NCBI GenBank assembly: GCA_023818865.1
Contig: JAMWDF010000010.1
Location: 1 to 24,714, forward strand
Origin: Candidatus Omnitrophota bacterium
Lineage (GTDB): Bacteria; Ratteibacteria; UBA8468; B48-G9; DSTR01
Reading direction: 5' to 3'
DNA: 24,714 bases
Positions 7,705 to 16,500 of this stretch are shown here, piece after piece. Position numbers and translations under genes: made by a program. The notes beneath the pieces were generated by a model. It was not told where the DNA came from and made no database searches. It saw nothing but the letters and a program-made list of their open reading frames with translations. Positions within the stretch are counted from its first letter, which is position 1. Each line of letters begins with the position of its first letter.

Positions 7705-8850
7705 TTACACTCCTTTATTGTCAAGTCTGACCAATTCTCTTACTCTTGACCTGGCCCATTGGTTTAGCTTGATGATTTCCTCGGGTGACCCTGGCCGGGA
7801 GAAGGGGTGTTCTTTCAGAACCTGTTCCACCAGAGGAATAATCTGGGTGAATCTTATCGCTCCTTGAAGAAAAAGGGAAACCGCTTCCTCGTTGGCTCCA
7901 TTGAGGACCACGGGCACAGAACCGCCTTCAGAAAGAGCCTTTCTGGCCAGGAAAAACCACCCATCCTTTTCCTCTACTTTTTGAAAGGTTAGCTGACCTA
8001 TCTCGGCCAGTTTAAGCGCTTTCCAGGCAAATCCGCTTCTTTCTGGATAGTGCAAAACATAACTTAGGGCAAATCTCATGTCTGGAGAAGAAAGAACTGC
8101 TTTGAGGACCCCATCAGCAAACTCCACCATCCCGTGAACAATGGCTTCCGGATGAATCAGAACAGAAATTTTCTCGGCGGGTAAAGAGAAAAGATGGTGA
8201 GCTTCAATCATCTCAAAAGCTTTGTTCATTAAGGTAGCTGAATCCACTGTGACCTTTCGGCCCATCTTCCAGACCGGATGATTTAAGACCTGCTGGAGAT
8301 TAACATTTTCCAAATCATTCCTGTTCAGGAAAGGACCGCCAGAAGCTGTCAGATAAACCCTGGCTATCCGGTTTTTCTCTTCCCCCTTTAGACATTGAAA
8401 AAGAGCATTGTGTTCGCTATCTACTGGCAGAATCGTGGCGTGATATTTCCTGGCAGTTTCCATCACCAGTGAACCAGCCACCACCATAATCTCTTTGGTA
8501 GCCAGGGCCACAACTTTCCCCTGGGTAAGGCCAGCCAGCACTGGTAGCAGAGTAGTAATGCCGGGAATTGCTACGACTATCAGGTCAGCTTCCGGCAGTG
8601 TAGCCAGACTCACCAGCCCCTCTGTTCCGGTCAATACTTTCATCCCAGGGAAAAGTTCATTTGGGTTTTTGACCGGACTGGCCAAACACACATATTTCGG
8701 TTGAAACTCTCTGGTTTGCTTTCCGATTTCTTCAATCCGGGAATGGCAGGCCAGGCCGACCACCTGGAAATTCTTTGGCTCTTTTCTTACAATCTCTAAC
8801 GTATTTTGGCCAATCGTGCCAGTGGAACCAAGAATAACAATCTTCTTCAT
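7705..8850 (-). CDS. dxr: 1-deoxy-D-xylulose 5-phosphate reductoisomerase (IspC/Dxr)
   Basis: The first committed enzyme of the MEP pathway, turning DXP into MEP with NADPH and a divalent metal. The 381-residue length is normal. Motifs: NADPH-binding GSTGTIGQNTLEI at the N-terminus; metal-binding DSEHNALFQCL; TASGGPF; the flexible-loop and substrate region NHPVWKMGRKVTVDSATLMNKA, with FEMIEAHHLF just after; and IHPEAIVHGMVEF. The usual ALANKE reads ALATKE here, a small substitution. It is the first gene of a three-gene operon (dxr-rseP-ispG). A perfect -10 TATAAT lies 8 bp before the ATG and no SD is present, so the message may be leaderless or nearly so. The cdsA/uppS/frr genes that often precede dxr are absent; an unknown gene diverges instead. 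Confidence 0.97.
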   Translation of the reverse strand: MKKIVILGSTGTIGQNTLEIVRKEPKNFQVVGLACHSRIEEIGKQTREFQPKYVCLASPVKNPNELFPGMKVLTGTEGLVSLATLPEADLIVVAIPGITTLLPVLAGLTQGKVVALATKEIMVVAGSLVMETARKYHATILPVDSEHNALFQCLKGEEKNRIARVYLTASGGPFLNRNDLENVNLQQVLNHPVWKMGRKVTVDSATLMNKAFEMIEAHHLFSLPAEKISVLIHPEAIVHGMVEFADGVLKAVLSSPDMRFALSYVLHYPERSGFAWKALKLAEIGQLTFQKVEEKDGWFFLARKALSEGGSVPVVLNGANEEAVSLFLQGAIRFTQIIPLVEQVLKEHPFSRPGSPEEIIKLNQWARSRVRELVRLDNKGV

Positions 8851-8858
8851 ACCTAAAT

Positions 8859-8864
8859 ATTATA
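8859..8864 (-). promoter_or_regulatory. -10 box of the dxr-rseP-ispG operon
   Basis: A perfect TATAAT on the minus strand, 8 bp before the dxr ATG. The -35 position (about 8882-8887) holds only a poor match. The transcript start would fall within a couple of bases of the start codon. Confidence 0.5.
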
Positions 8865-8870
8865 AAGCCA

Positions 8871-8900
8871 TTGCCCCTTTTTGGGAAAATGGGCTAAAAT
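8871..8900 (+). promoter_or_regulatory. Promoter of the 8907 membrane-protein gene, leaderless arrangement
   Basis: TTGCCC (8871-8876), 18-bp spacer, TAAAAT (8895-8900), then six bases and the GTG start at 8907. Transcription would begin at the start codon itself. It overlaps the divergent dxr promoter. Confidence 0.55.
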
Positions 8901-8906
8901 AGGGTC

Positions 8907-9881
8907 GTGGAAGAGGTAGAAAAACAGAGATTGTTTACCGAGTTAAAACATTTTAACCGGGTAAATGAAGAGACCTACCGGCTTCTGAGCGCCTTAAGCT
9001 ACCATCTGGAAACCACCTTAGAAACCGCGTTCGGCCGATGGGAGATTTTCACCAAGCACCAGTTTGTCTTTCCTTACTTCATTCAAAATATTACCACTCC
9101 GGTTGACCGGTTTGTAGCTATTTTCAAAGGTAATTCAGAATTTATTACTTCCGGCTCTTATGATTCTCTGGAAACGGTGAAGGCTAATCTTCAGAGACTG
9201 ACGGAGATTTTCTTTCCACCCAAGCGCCGCTGGCTGGGAATTCCCCTTGAGCTTACTCCAGAGAACGCCCAGGATTACGGCTATCTGCGCGGCTTAATTT
9301 TTGGGTGTTTGTTAATCGGGTTGGATGTTTCCTACTCCTGGTTTTTCAAGCTGAAGACCGGGTTACTCACAGGAATTATTGACTTTATTCGCCTGGTTTA
9401 CGAAGGTAATGTTGGGTTAGCCATCGGGGTGGGTATTGCCCTGACTGGTTTTTACTTCGGGGTTCTTCTGATTGCGGTGCCGATTATTTACGGTCAGATT
9501 TGCGTTCAGCGAGCTAGTCGGCGGGAGAATGAGCGTCTGGAAACTCAAGGGGAATTGTTAGAATATGAATTTGGCCGACAAGCAGAGCAGTCGCTGGCTG
9601 AGGAATTCAACACTATTTTGGAAGAAAAGAGAAAAGAGGAAATATACCAGGAACTTCGCCGCGATTGGCCGGAGTTAGATCGGGCCGAGTTTCAGGACCT
9701 TTACCAGCGGCTGGTGAATGGTTTTGTCTCCCCGGAAGACCTTGAGGTCTTCCTGAAAGATTTTAATAGAGTTGTTCCCAGTGGTCGCCTGGAATATTTT
9801 CTCCAGACAGTTGTTAAGTTTCGGAAGGCCTCGCCGGTCCTGGAAATAACACTGAAGCCCTCAGAAAATTCTTCAGGATGA
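8907..9881 (+). CDS. Uncharacterised two-span membrane protein
   Basis: I do not recognise a family for this 324-residue protein. The N-terminal 105 residues are mixed, mostly helical and charged. Two strong hydrophobic helices follow, at about 127-147 (YLRGLIFGCLLIGLDVSYSW) and 169-196 (VGLAIGVGIALTGFYFGVLL), then a long highly charged region (about 200-262, rich in Glu/Arg, REN-ERLETQGELLEYEF) likely to form a coiled coil, and a C-terminal helical tail. This suggests an inner-membrane protein with cytoplasmic N- and C-terminal domains. The start is GTG at 8907 with no SD but with a -10 box six bases upstream. It diverges from dxr, so the two may be coregulated, but nothing in its sequence ties it to isoprenoid synthesis. 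Confidence 0.8.
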   Translation: MEEVEKQRLFTELKHFNRVNEETYRLLSALSYHLETTLETAFGRWEIFTKHQFVFPYFIQNITTPVDRFVAIFKGNSEFITSGSYDSLETVKANLQRLTEIFFPPKRRWLGIPLELTPENAQDYGYLRGLIFGCLLIGLDVSYSWFFKLKTGLLTGIIDFIRLVYEGNVGLAIGVGIALTGFYFGVLLIAVPIIYGQICVQRASRRENERLETQGELLEYEFGRQAEQSLAEEFNTILEEKRKEEIYQELRRDWPELDRAEFQDLYQRLVNGFVSPEDLEVFLKDFNRVVPSGRLEYFLQTVVKFRKASPVLEITLKPSENSSG

Positions 9882-10034
9882 TCTGAAAGAAATTGTTGAT
9901 ACAGAGAGGGCTGGAAAGCAAAGAATAACCGGGGTGGCTGATTTCTCCGTTAATTTATGGTGGGCAATACGGGGCGACAATTCTTATTAACACCATAGGC
10001 TGTCAAAGAAATTCATTCTTTTTCTGAGCTTGAG
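9882..10034. other. Intergenic stretch with no gene seen
   Basis: Between the membrane-protein gene and the dockerin-like ORF I see no coding frame, RNA gene or U-tract terminator. The only structure is a loose inverted repeat (CTGAAG...CTTCAG) at the end of the upstream gene. Together with the dockerin-like ORF, it forms a roughly 450-bp zone without a confident gene before the long exported-protein operon. Confidence 0.5.
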
Positions 10035-10268
10035 TCAAGCGAGGTCTAAGATTTTTCTCAAAAGAAGAATTAAGTCCAAGATATTAACCACCTCATTGCC
10101 GTTCATATCAGCCAGGGCATGGTTGGGTTCATTAAGCCTGAGGCTCATCCGCCAGCAAAGTACCAAATCGGCAACGGCCAGAAAAGAATTCTCGTTTAAG
10201 TCGCCCTTGTCTGCTGGTCCCTGCCAGAACATTTCGTCCACCCGGTAGTTATAGTTCCAATTCTTCAT
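10035..10268 (-). CDS. Small orphan dockerin type I-like ORF, possibly a gene remnant
   Basis: This 77-residue ORF carries two copies of the calcium-loop pattern of type I dockerins. Loop 1 is DLNENSFLAVADL (residues 23-35) and loop 2 is DMNGNEVVNILDL (54-66). Each has Asp/Asn at loop positions 1, 3, 5 and 12, followed by a hydrophobic helix (VLCWRMSL, ILLLRKIL). Dockerins are normally the C-terminal tags of large exported enzymes, binding cohesins. Here there is no signal peptide and no enzyme domain, and a stop codon lies two codons before the ATG. It is therefore either a tiny stand-alone dockerin or the tail of a decayed gene. The SD is weak. It diverges from the glycoside-hydrolase-like operon 59 bp away. 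No cohesin is seen in the window. Confidence 0.5.
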   Translation of the reverse strand: MKNWNYNYRVDEMFWQGPADKGDLNENSFLAVADLVLCWRMSLRLNEPNHALADMNGNEVVNILDLILLLRKILDLA

Positions 10269-10293
10269 GTCCTAAATCAATAAATAAATTTTC

Positions 10294-10322
10294 TTGCTCC
10301 AGACGGCTAAAACTGGTAAACT
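10294..10322 (+). promoter_or_regulatory. Promoter of the exported-protein operon, leaderless arrangement
   Basis: TTGCTC (10294-10299), 17-bp spacer, TAAACT (10317-10322), five bases, then ATG at 10328 with no SD. It is the best candidate to drive the four-gene operon. Confidence 0.45.
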
Positions 10323-10327
10323 TTTAG

Positions 10328-13300
10328 ATGACAGTTGACTGGGTAAGAGAAAGGCTCTGGATGGATTTCTTTCTTTACCTTCGTGATACTGGATTATTTG
10401 TCTTGGCTCTGGTTTTCCTTGCGGTTTTCTGCGGATTATCCAGTTCGGCAGTGTTATTATCCAGCCGGTTTGATGCTCCGCCTGATCCGCAGTGGAAGCC
10501 TCTAAGCGGACACTGGTACTACCAGGATGGTTGCTATCTGGAAACTACTGATGGTTCAGTGGCTTATTGGAGCGTAGCCGGAGAGGAAGCCTGGTCAGAC
10601 TATGTGGTAACGGTGGAGATGAAAGCGCTGGATAGTGGCGGTTCCCTTTTTATTGCTGGCCGCTGGCAGGACGAAAACAACCATTACCAGTTAGAATACC
10701 AGGGACGGGGTGAATCTATCCAGATTAACCGGATTTTCTTCGGACAAAAAGAGGTGCTCATCAGAAAGGTGGGAGTGCTGGATATTGGCGGGGGGCAAAA
10801 TCCTTTTGGCCAGTTCCAGTTTAGTCTTGCTGGACCAATTTTATCAGTGGCAATTAACGGCCAGTTGATGATGCAATGTGTAGATTACACCTTTCAGAAG
10901 GGCAAGATTGCCTTAGGAGAAAAGGAAAGAAGGGGAGTATGGAGGTCAGTCAGGGTAGAAGGTCTGGCGGCGCCCTCTTCTGAAGAGGTGGCTCAACTAA
11001 ACCCAGAGTTTAAATTAGTCAGTCCGGTAACCTCTTTTTTCCGAGGCAAAAAAGAAAAACTGGTATTTTCTCTAAAAAATCTTGGTCGGCAGGAAATATC
11101 TGGGTTAAAAGTTTTTCTCCGGCTCTCCAATGTAGTCGGTCTGGAAAAGGAAGTAACCCGCTTGCCTGCCGGCCAAGAGATATTGATTGAGTTTCCCGTA
11201 AATACCAAAAGATGGAAAAGTGGCGCCTACTGGTTGAAAGGAGAAATTCTGAAGGGAGAGACTCCAATATTCCAGAAGTTGTGGCCGGTGAATATTGCTC
11301 CGGCTATCAATTCAGAACGGATGGAAGTTCTTAACTGGGGCGGTTTGATGCCAGAGATCCATACGCACGGTTTTACATCTTTCTGGATATCGCCGGTCAT
11401 CAGGCCTGAGTATGCCAGTAAGGACATTGATATTCCGGTCCTTCCCGATGACCAGGAAAGCATCCAGGTGAATTTTCAAGCCTACAATCAAGGAGTGGCT
11501 CTGGGACTGGTGAGCGGGTTACAGGTACATAACATCTACGCCCGGAACCTGCCTACTGCAGTTAATATAAAAGGCGTTTCTCTCACTGGTCAACCTCTGG
11601 GCAACAATCCCCATCATCCGGCTTTTGTCAGCTGGGCAGAGGCTTGGATGGAAGCGGTGATGAAAACCTACCAAGGTTTTGACGGATTGAAAACGGTCAA
11701 TTTGAATTCTGAGTGGGACCGAGAATTTGACTATAGCGAGGAAACAGTGGCTCTTTACCGAAAAGATTTCGGCGCTGACCCACCGAGATTTACTTTTCCG
11801 ATTGACCGGACAAAATTGGCCCCGGAGGAGCAACCGGTCAAAGGCATTATCAAAGACGATAATCGTTACTACCAGTATCTTCTCTGGTGGTGGGAAAAAG
11901 GGCAAGGGTTGGTGCCCTTCAATGAAAGAATGGCGGCCATCGTGAAAAAATACCGGCCGGATATCATCACAATCTCTGAACCAGTCCTTCGTTGTCCGGC
12001 TGTTTATGGGAAAGCGAGAGGATGTGATATCGCCCAGCACTGGAGTTATGCCTGGCCTTCTCCCCGTTCTCTCCTTTTCTATGTTGATTCTCTTGTGGCT
12101 ACCAAGAAGTATCTGAACCAAAAAATTTCCCACGATGTCCAGATCCTCTGGAAGAAAGGCTGGGTAGGGCCAGAAGACATGACTCCTTCCCCGGATGTCA
12201 TCAGGGAATCTCTCTGGATTAACTTTTCCCGGCCGCTGGATTCCACCTTTTTCTGGGGAACCCACCTGGCTATCAATGATGAGCGGGACCCAAAAGAAAC
12301 CTGCCATCCCGGGGTTTATCCGGAACTGGCCAGGTTCAGCGAGCAAGTCATTAGACCTTTTGGCCCCTTGGTGAAAAAACTAACCAGCCCGAATAAGCCG
12401 GTGGCGTTCTTAGTTTCTACAGCTAGCGAACTGTTTGTCACTGGCTGGCGGTACGCCCCAGGCATTCACAGTATGAATTTCTATGATGCCCTTCAGGCAG
12501 CCAACATCCCTACCGATGTGATTTATGAGGCGGATGTGAAAGAAGATGTTCTGGAAAAAAGGAAGTATCAGGCTGTGGTCCTTTCCTATTGCCAGACTTT
12601 ACCCCAGTCAGTTTATCAAAGGCTGGTTGCCTTCGCCCAGAAAGGAGGCAAGATTTTTGCCGACCCTTACCTGGAAGCTGAAATCCCTGGTGTCAAGAGG
12701 CTATCTGGGGCGAGGTTTGAGTTTGTCCAGGAACTCAACTACGCCAGTGCTTCTTCCGGTAAAACCGATGTTGACCGAGTGAAAAAAAGGATGGATGAAA
12801 TTGTGGCTTACCTGAGAGAAGTCTTCCAGGGAGTCTATCAGCCAGAGATCAAACTGGATTCACCAGATATTTTGTACAACCGGTTGGAAGGAGAAAAACT
12901 GCCAGTTTGGGTGCTGATTAACGACCGGCGGCAGGCTGGGGAATGGGCTGGACGATTCAAGACTATCCATGATGCTGGTTTGCCTCAGAGATTCAAAGTT
13001 TCTCTGAATCTGAAAAACCCAGGGAATGTGCTCTATAATCTCCGGCAACACCGGCAGGTCTCCGGCCAGAAGAAAGATGGCTGGCTAACATTTATCGCCG
13101 AGCTGGCTCCAGCTGAAGGCACCTACCTGGCAGAATATCCGGAACCGATTGGTGGGGTAAGTCTTGAAGCCAGGAAAAAAGCGAGAAAAGGGGAAAGAAT
13201 ACCAGTAAAAATAACCATCACCGGACGGTCGGGAAAAATCTTGCCAGGTTTGCAGCCTTTATGGATTGAGGTTTTTGATGGGGCTGGACAACGGACTGAA

Positions 13301-13516
13301 TACTCTGATTACTATTGTGCGGAAAACGGAAGCCTGGAGATAAGTTTTTCAGTGGCAGAGAATGAACCGGCTGGTTTCTGGAGGATAGAAGCCAAGGAGT
13401 TAGCCGGTGGGAATCAGGCGGCCTGTTATTTAGAGATCACGGCCAAGTCCTGGTTGTCTGGGGAGACAAATAGGAAGCAAGAAGCTGGGGAGTCTGAAAT
13501 TTGGGATAGAGATTAA
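10328..13516 (+). CDS. Exported multidomain glycoside-hydrolase-like protein (paralogue 1)
   Basis: A 1,062-residue exported protein. Residues 1-42 form an N-terminal hydrophobic signal or anchor (GLFVLALVFLAVFCGLSSSA). About 47-212 is a jelly-roll, lectin-like domain resembling LamG or DUF1080 domains. About 225-325 is an Ig-like spacer. About 335-680 looks like an (alpha/beta)8 barrel, with Glu462 in NLNSEW and Glu551 in TISEPVLRC placed like the acid/base and nucleophile of clan A glycosidases (inference). About 690-795 resembles the class I amidotransferase-like fold of GH42-type enzymes (AVVLSYCQTLP, FAQKGGKIFADP). About 975-1040 is a C-terminal Ig-like domain. The same order, with NTEW and EEPILRCP, recurs in the next gene, so the two are tandem paralogues. 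No named GH family could be assigned by eye. It is the first gene of a four-gene operon; the next gene starts 20 bp on. Confidence 0.85.
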   Translation: MTVDWVRERLWMDFFLYLRDTGLFVLALVFLAVFCGLSSSAVLLSSRFDAPPDPQWKPLSGHWYYQDGCYLETTDGSVAYWSVAGEEAWSDYVVTVEMKALDSGGSLFIAGRWQDENNHYQLEYQGRGESIQINRIFFGQKEVLIRKVGVLDIGGGQNPFGQFQFSLAGPILSVAINGQLMMQCVDYTFQKGKIALGEKERRGVWRSVRVEGLAAPSSEEVAQLNPEFKLVSPVTSFFRGKKEKLVFSLKNLGRQEISGLKVFLRLSNVVGLEKEVTRLPAGQEILIEFPVNTKRWKSGAYWLKGEILKGETPIFQKLWPVNIAPAINSERMEVLNWGGLMPEIHTHGFTSFWISPVIRPEYASKDIDIPVLPDDQESIQVNFQAYNQGVALGLVSGLQVHNIYARNLPTAVNIKGVSLTGQPLGNNPHHPAFVSWAEAWMEAVMKTYQGFDGLKTVNLNSEWDREFDYSEETVALYRKDFGADPPRFTFPIDRTKLAPEEQPVKGIIKDDNRYYQYLLWWWEKGQGLVPFNERMAAIVKKYRPDIITISEPVLRCPAVYGKARGCDIAQHWSYAWPSPRSLLFYVDSLVATKKYLNQKISHDVQILWKKGWVGPEDMTPSPDVIRESLWINFSRPLDSTFFWGTHLAINDERDPKETCHPGVYPELARFSEQVIRPFGPLVKKLTSPNKPVAFLVSTASELFVTGWRYAPGIHSMNFYDALQAANIPTDVIYEADVKEDVLEKRKYQAVVLSYCQTLPQSVYQRLVAFAQKGGKIFADPYLEAEIPGVKRLSGARFEFVQELNYASASSGKTDVDRVKKRMDEIVAYLREVFQGVYQPEIKLDSPDILYNRLEGEKLPVWVLINDRRQAGEWAGRFKTIHDAGLPQRFKVSLNLKNPGNVLYNLRQHRQVSGQKKDGWLTFIAELAPAEGTYLAEYPEPIGGVSLEARKKARKGERIPVKITITGRSGKILPGLQPLWIEVFDGAGQRTEYSDYYCAENGSLEISFSVAENEPAGFWRIEAKELAGGNQAACYLEITAKSWLSGETNRKQEAGESEIWDRD

Positions 13517-13536
13517 TCTGGTGACAGGGGGGAGGA

Positions 13537-16500
13537 ATGATAAGAACCTGGAGAAAAATTTTTGCAGGACTGTTCTTTGGTACCAGTATTCTTTTGGCTG
13601 GTTCAGTTATTGACGAGGTCCTGCTTTATGTTCCCTTTGATAGCCATCTTGACGCTCTCACAGGTCAGGGTGGGCTTCTGCCAGCCACTTTTGTTAGAAA
13701 ATCAGAAGCTTATACTTTGGATCTGAAAAAGTTCTCTTCTGGCCAGCCGCGTTTTGTTCCAGGCCGTTTTGGCCAGGGAATTTTTCTGGAAGCTGGCGAT
13801 TACGGAGATTATACCCGGGGGACAAAGAATAACCTTCCTCCAGATAGAGACCAGCCGGTTTTGCCAGCTGGGTTGACGCCGGTTGGAGACGCGACCCTTT
13901 CTCAGGAAAAAGCTACCTTGGCTAATCTTCCTGGAGTGAAAGTGAAGTGTCAGAAGGCAGGTGGGGGATTAGTGGCCGGTGAGTTTTCTCTGCCTGTGGC
14001 GATGAGGTATATTGCTTCGGTGTATCTGAAAGGGGTGACCGGTGGAGAAAAAGTGAAACTGGTTCTAACAGACAAGACCAACGAGGTGGAAGAATCTACT
14101 GTGGTGACGCTAACTTCTGATTGGGTCAGGTATCATCTGGTTTTGCCATACAATCAGCAAACAAAGAAATATAAGGAAAAATCTCTTCAGGAACCTTTCC
14201 AGGCAACATTCTCTCTCCTGGCTGAAAGCCCAGGAAGTTTTGTCGCGACAGCTTTCATGGTGGAGCAGGCTGGCATTCACTATTCTAACCGGTTAACTCC
14301 TTCCACCTGGATAGAACCAGGAAAAGTTCGTCGGTCTGAAGTGCTGACTTTCCCGGTCCTATCTGAGACCTTCAATCCGCACACCGGAACAGTTAGTTTC
14401 TGGATGTTTTTGGAACCCGGACAGTTTAATCGGACATTTTTCTCTGTGGGGAATGGGTGGGACATATTCCTCAGCTTGAGTGAATACCCCCAGGGAAGAC
14501 TTTGTTTAGACTATTGGAAGGGACGAAACACCAGTGCCCTACCTCCATTTAAAGAATGGCTCCATGTCGCTTTAGTTTGGTCCGGACCAGAAGCTTCAGT
14601 TTACTTCAACGGGAAAAAAACTATTTCGGTAACTGCCCAGAATTTTGAACCAGACTCTGTCTGGCGCCGGCATGCTTATCTTATGCCAGGCCACTCTGAT
14701 TCTAACTACCCTTTTGGTGCCAAAACGCATCTGGGTGGGATAATAGACGACTTCTGTGTTTTCCGGAGAGCCTTAACTGAGGAAGAAATTTCTGGTTTAT
14801 GTCAGGGAAAAAAGCCTGTCATAGCTTTGGCTGGATGCCGGGTGAGATTTGCCTCAGCCTGCCGGGTTTATAACCGGGATTTGCAAGAATTTCCTCTAAG
14901 GTTTACGCTGCGTAACTTTTCCCAAAGGCCAGAAAAAGCCAAACTGGTTTTTTCTCTTGATCGCTATCTTCTGGAAGAAACAGGCCCAATTGCCTTGGCG
15001 GCTAATGGTCAGAAAGAAGTGGTATGTCGCTGGCCAGTGGGCAAGTTTTCGCCAGGGGTTTATTCTCTCAGAGTGAAAGAGACGGTTAGTGGCCTTGAGG
15101 CTGTCTTCCAGGTGCGGGTAGCTCCCTTTCGGGACAAAAACAGGTTGCCTGTTTTTGCCTGGAATATCCCTAATACCTATGAGGATACTCAAACAGCCGC
15201 CAACCTGGGAGTTACTGTTATGTCTACCGGAGTTTCCGCTACTGCCTTAGACTGGGCTGCGGAATTTGGTCTTTCTGGATTTGCTCATATGCATATACCT
15301 GCCAGCCATAAGCCAGAAACAGACCAAGAAGCAGTCCTATTAAACGATGGTTCTCTGGATGGGATTAATCCGGCTGCCCTCTCTGTTCAGGAAAGAACCA
15401 GGAACCAGGCTAAAGAGTTTGCTGTGAAGATAAAAGAGATGCCGTCTTTAACCCACGTAATCATCAACACAGAATGGAACTCACCAATGGACTTCAGCGA
15501 GAAGGCCAGGGATTTTGTGCTGAAAAGGTATGGACTAGACTTGAGTAAATGGATGACTGAGGCTAAGAAGGCCTGGGCTTATCTCCATCCTTTCAACCGA
15601 CTGAATCCAACGCTTCTGGGCGAAAACTGGTTTCCGAAAGACGGCATTGTGGAAGAAAATGACCAGTTCTACCAGTATCATCTTTGGTGGCATCGTGGAG
15701 GAGGTAATGAGGTGATTGTTAACGAGATATGTTCTCAAGCCTTGAAGGAAGTCAGGCCGGATATAGTGCGAATTGAGGAACCGATTCTTCGCTGTCCGCC
15801 GGTCAAACGGTACCGGAATATGGATGTGGCTCAAGAATGGTTCTACTATGAAAATCCGAGAAGAACTATTGTTGTTCAAGAAAACTTGGCCTGCGTCAGC
15901 ACTAACCGGGGGATGAAACCTTCCGGCATGCCCCAGTTTCTGTTCAAGCCTGGTGGAGCCGCCCCCTATGCCGCCACCCCACCGCCGGAGATGCTCCGAG
16001 AAGTCCTCTGGTTGTGCTCGGCTCGGCCATTATGTATGATGAGTTTTTGGGGCTGGCACCGGGTGCTTTCTTCAAAAGGAATGCTCACCCTGGAAGAAAT
16101 TGAAGAAAAAACAAAGGACCTGGACTGGAAACAAGCCTCGGCGGCTCTTAAAGAGTTTGGCGGAGAAGGCGGCGGCTTATTCATCCCTGAGGTAAAAGAT
16201 GAATTTGCCAGATTTAGCCGGGAAGTCTGGCAGCCGTTCGGTCCGCTCCTTACCTCTTGGCAGAATGTTCCCAGGCGGGTGGCCGCGATTAACTCATTCG
16301 CCGGCAACCTTTATGGCAATGAGCGCTGGCCGACTATGGGCTGGCTGGGAGAAGCCTTAATTTCTTCTGGCCTGCCTTTTGATGTCCTTTACGATGAATC
16401 CTTTGCTGAAGACCCTCAAGCGGTGAAAGGGAAAACCCTGGTGGTACTGGCTAATACACCGGCGGTCACCAGAGAGATTTTCCGGCAGTTAAAAGCCTTC

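Noticed and set aside
11519..12346. 275-codon minus-strand frame inside the first large paralogue
   Set aside because: It is antisense to a well-supported domain core; no recognisable motif and no SD-led start.
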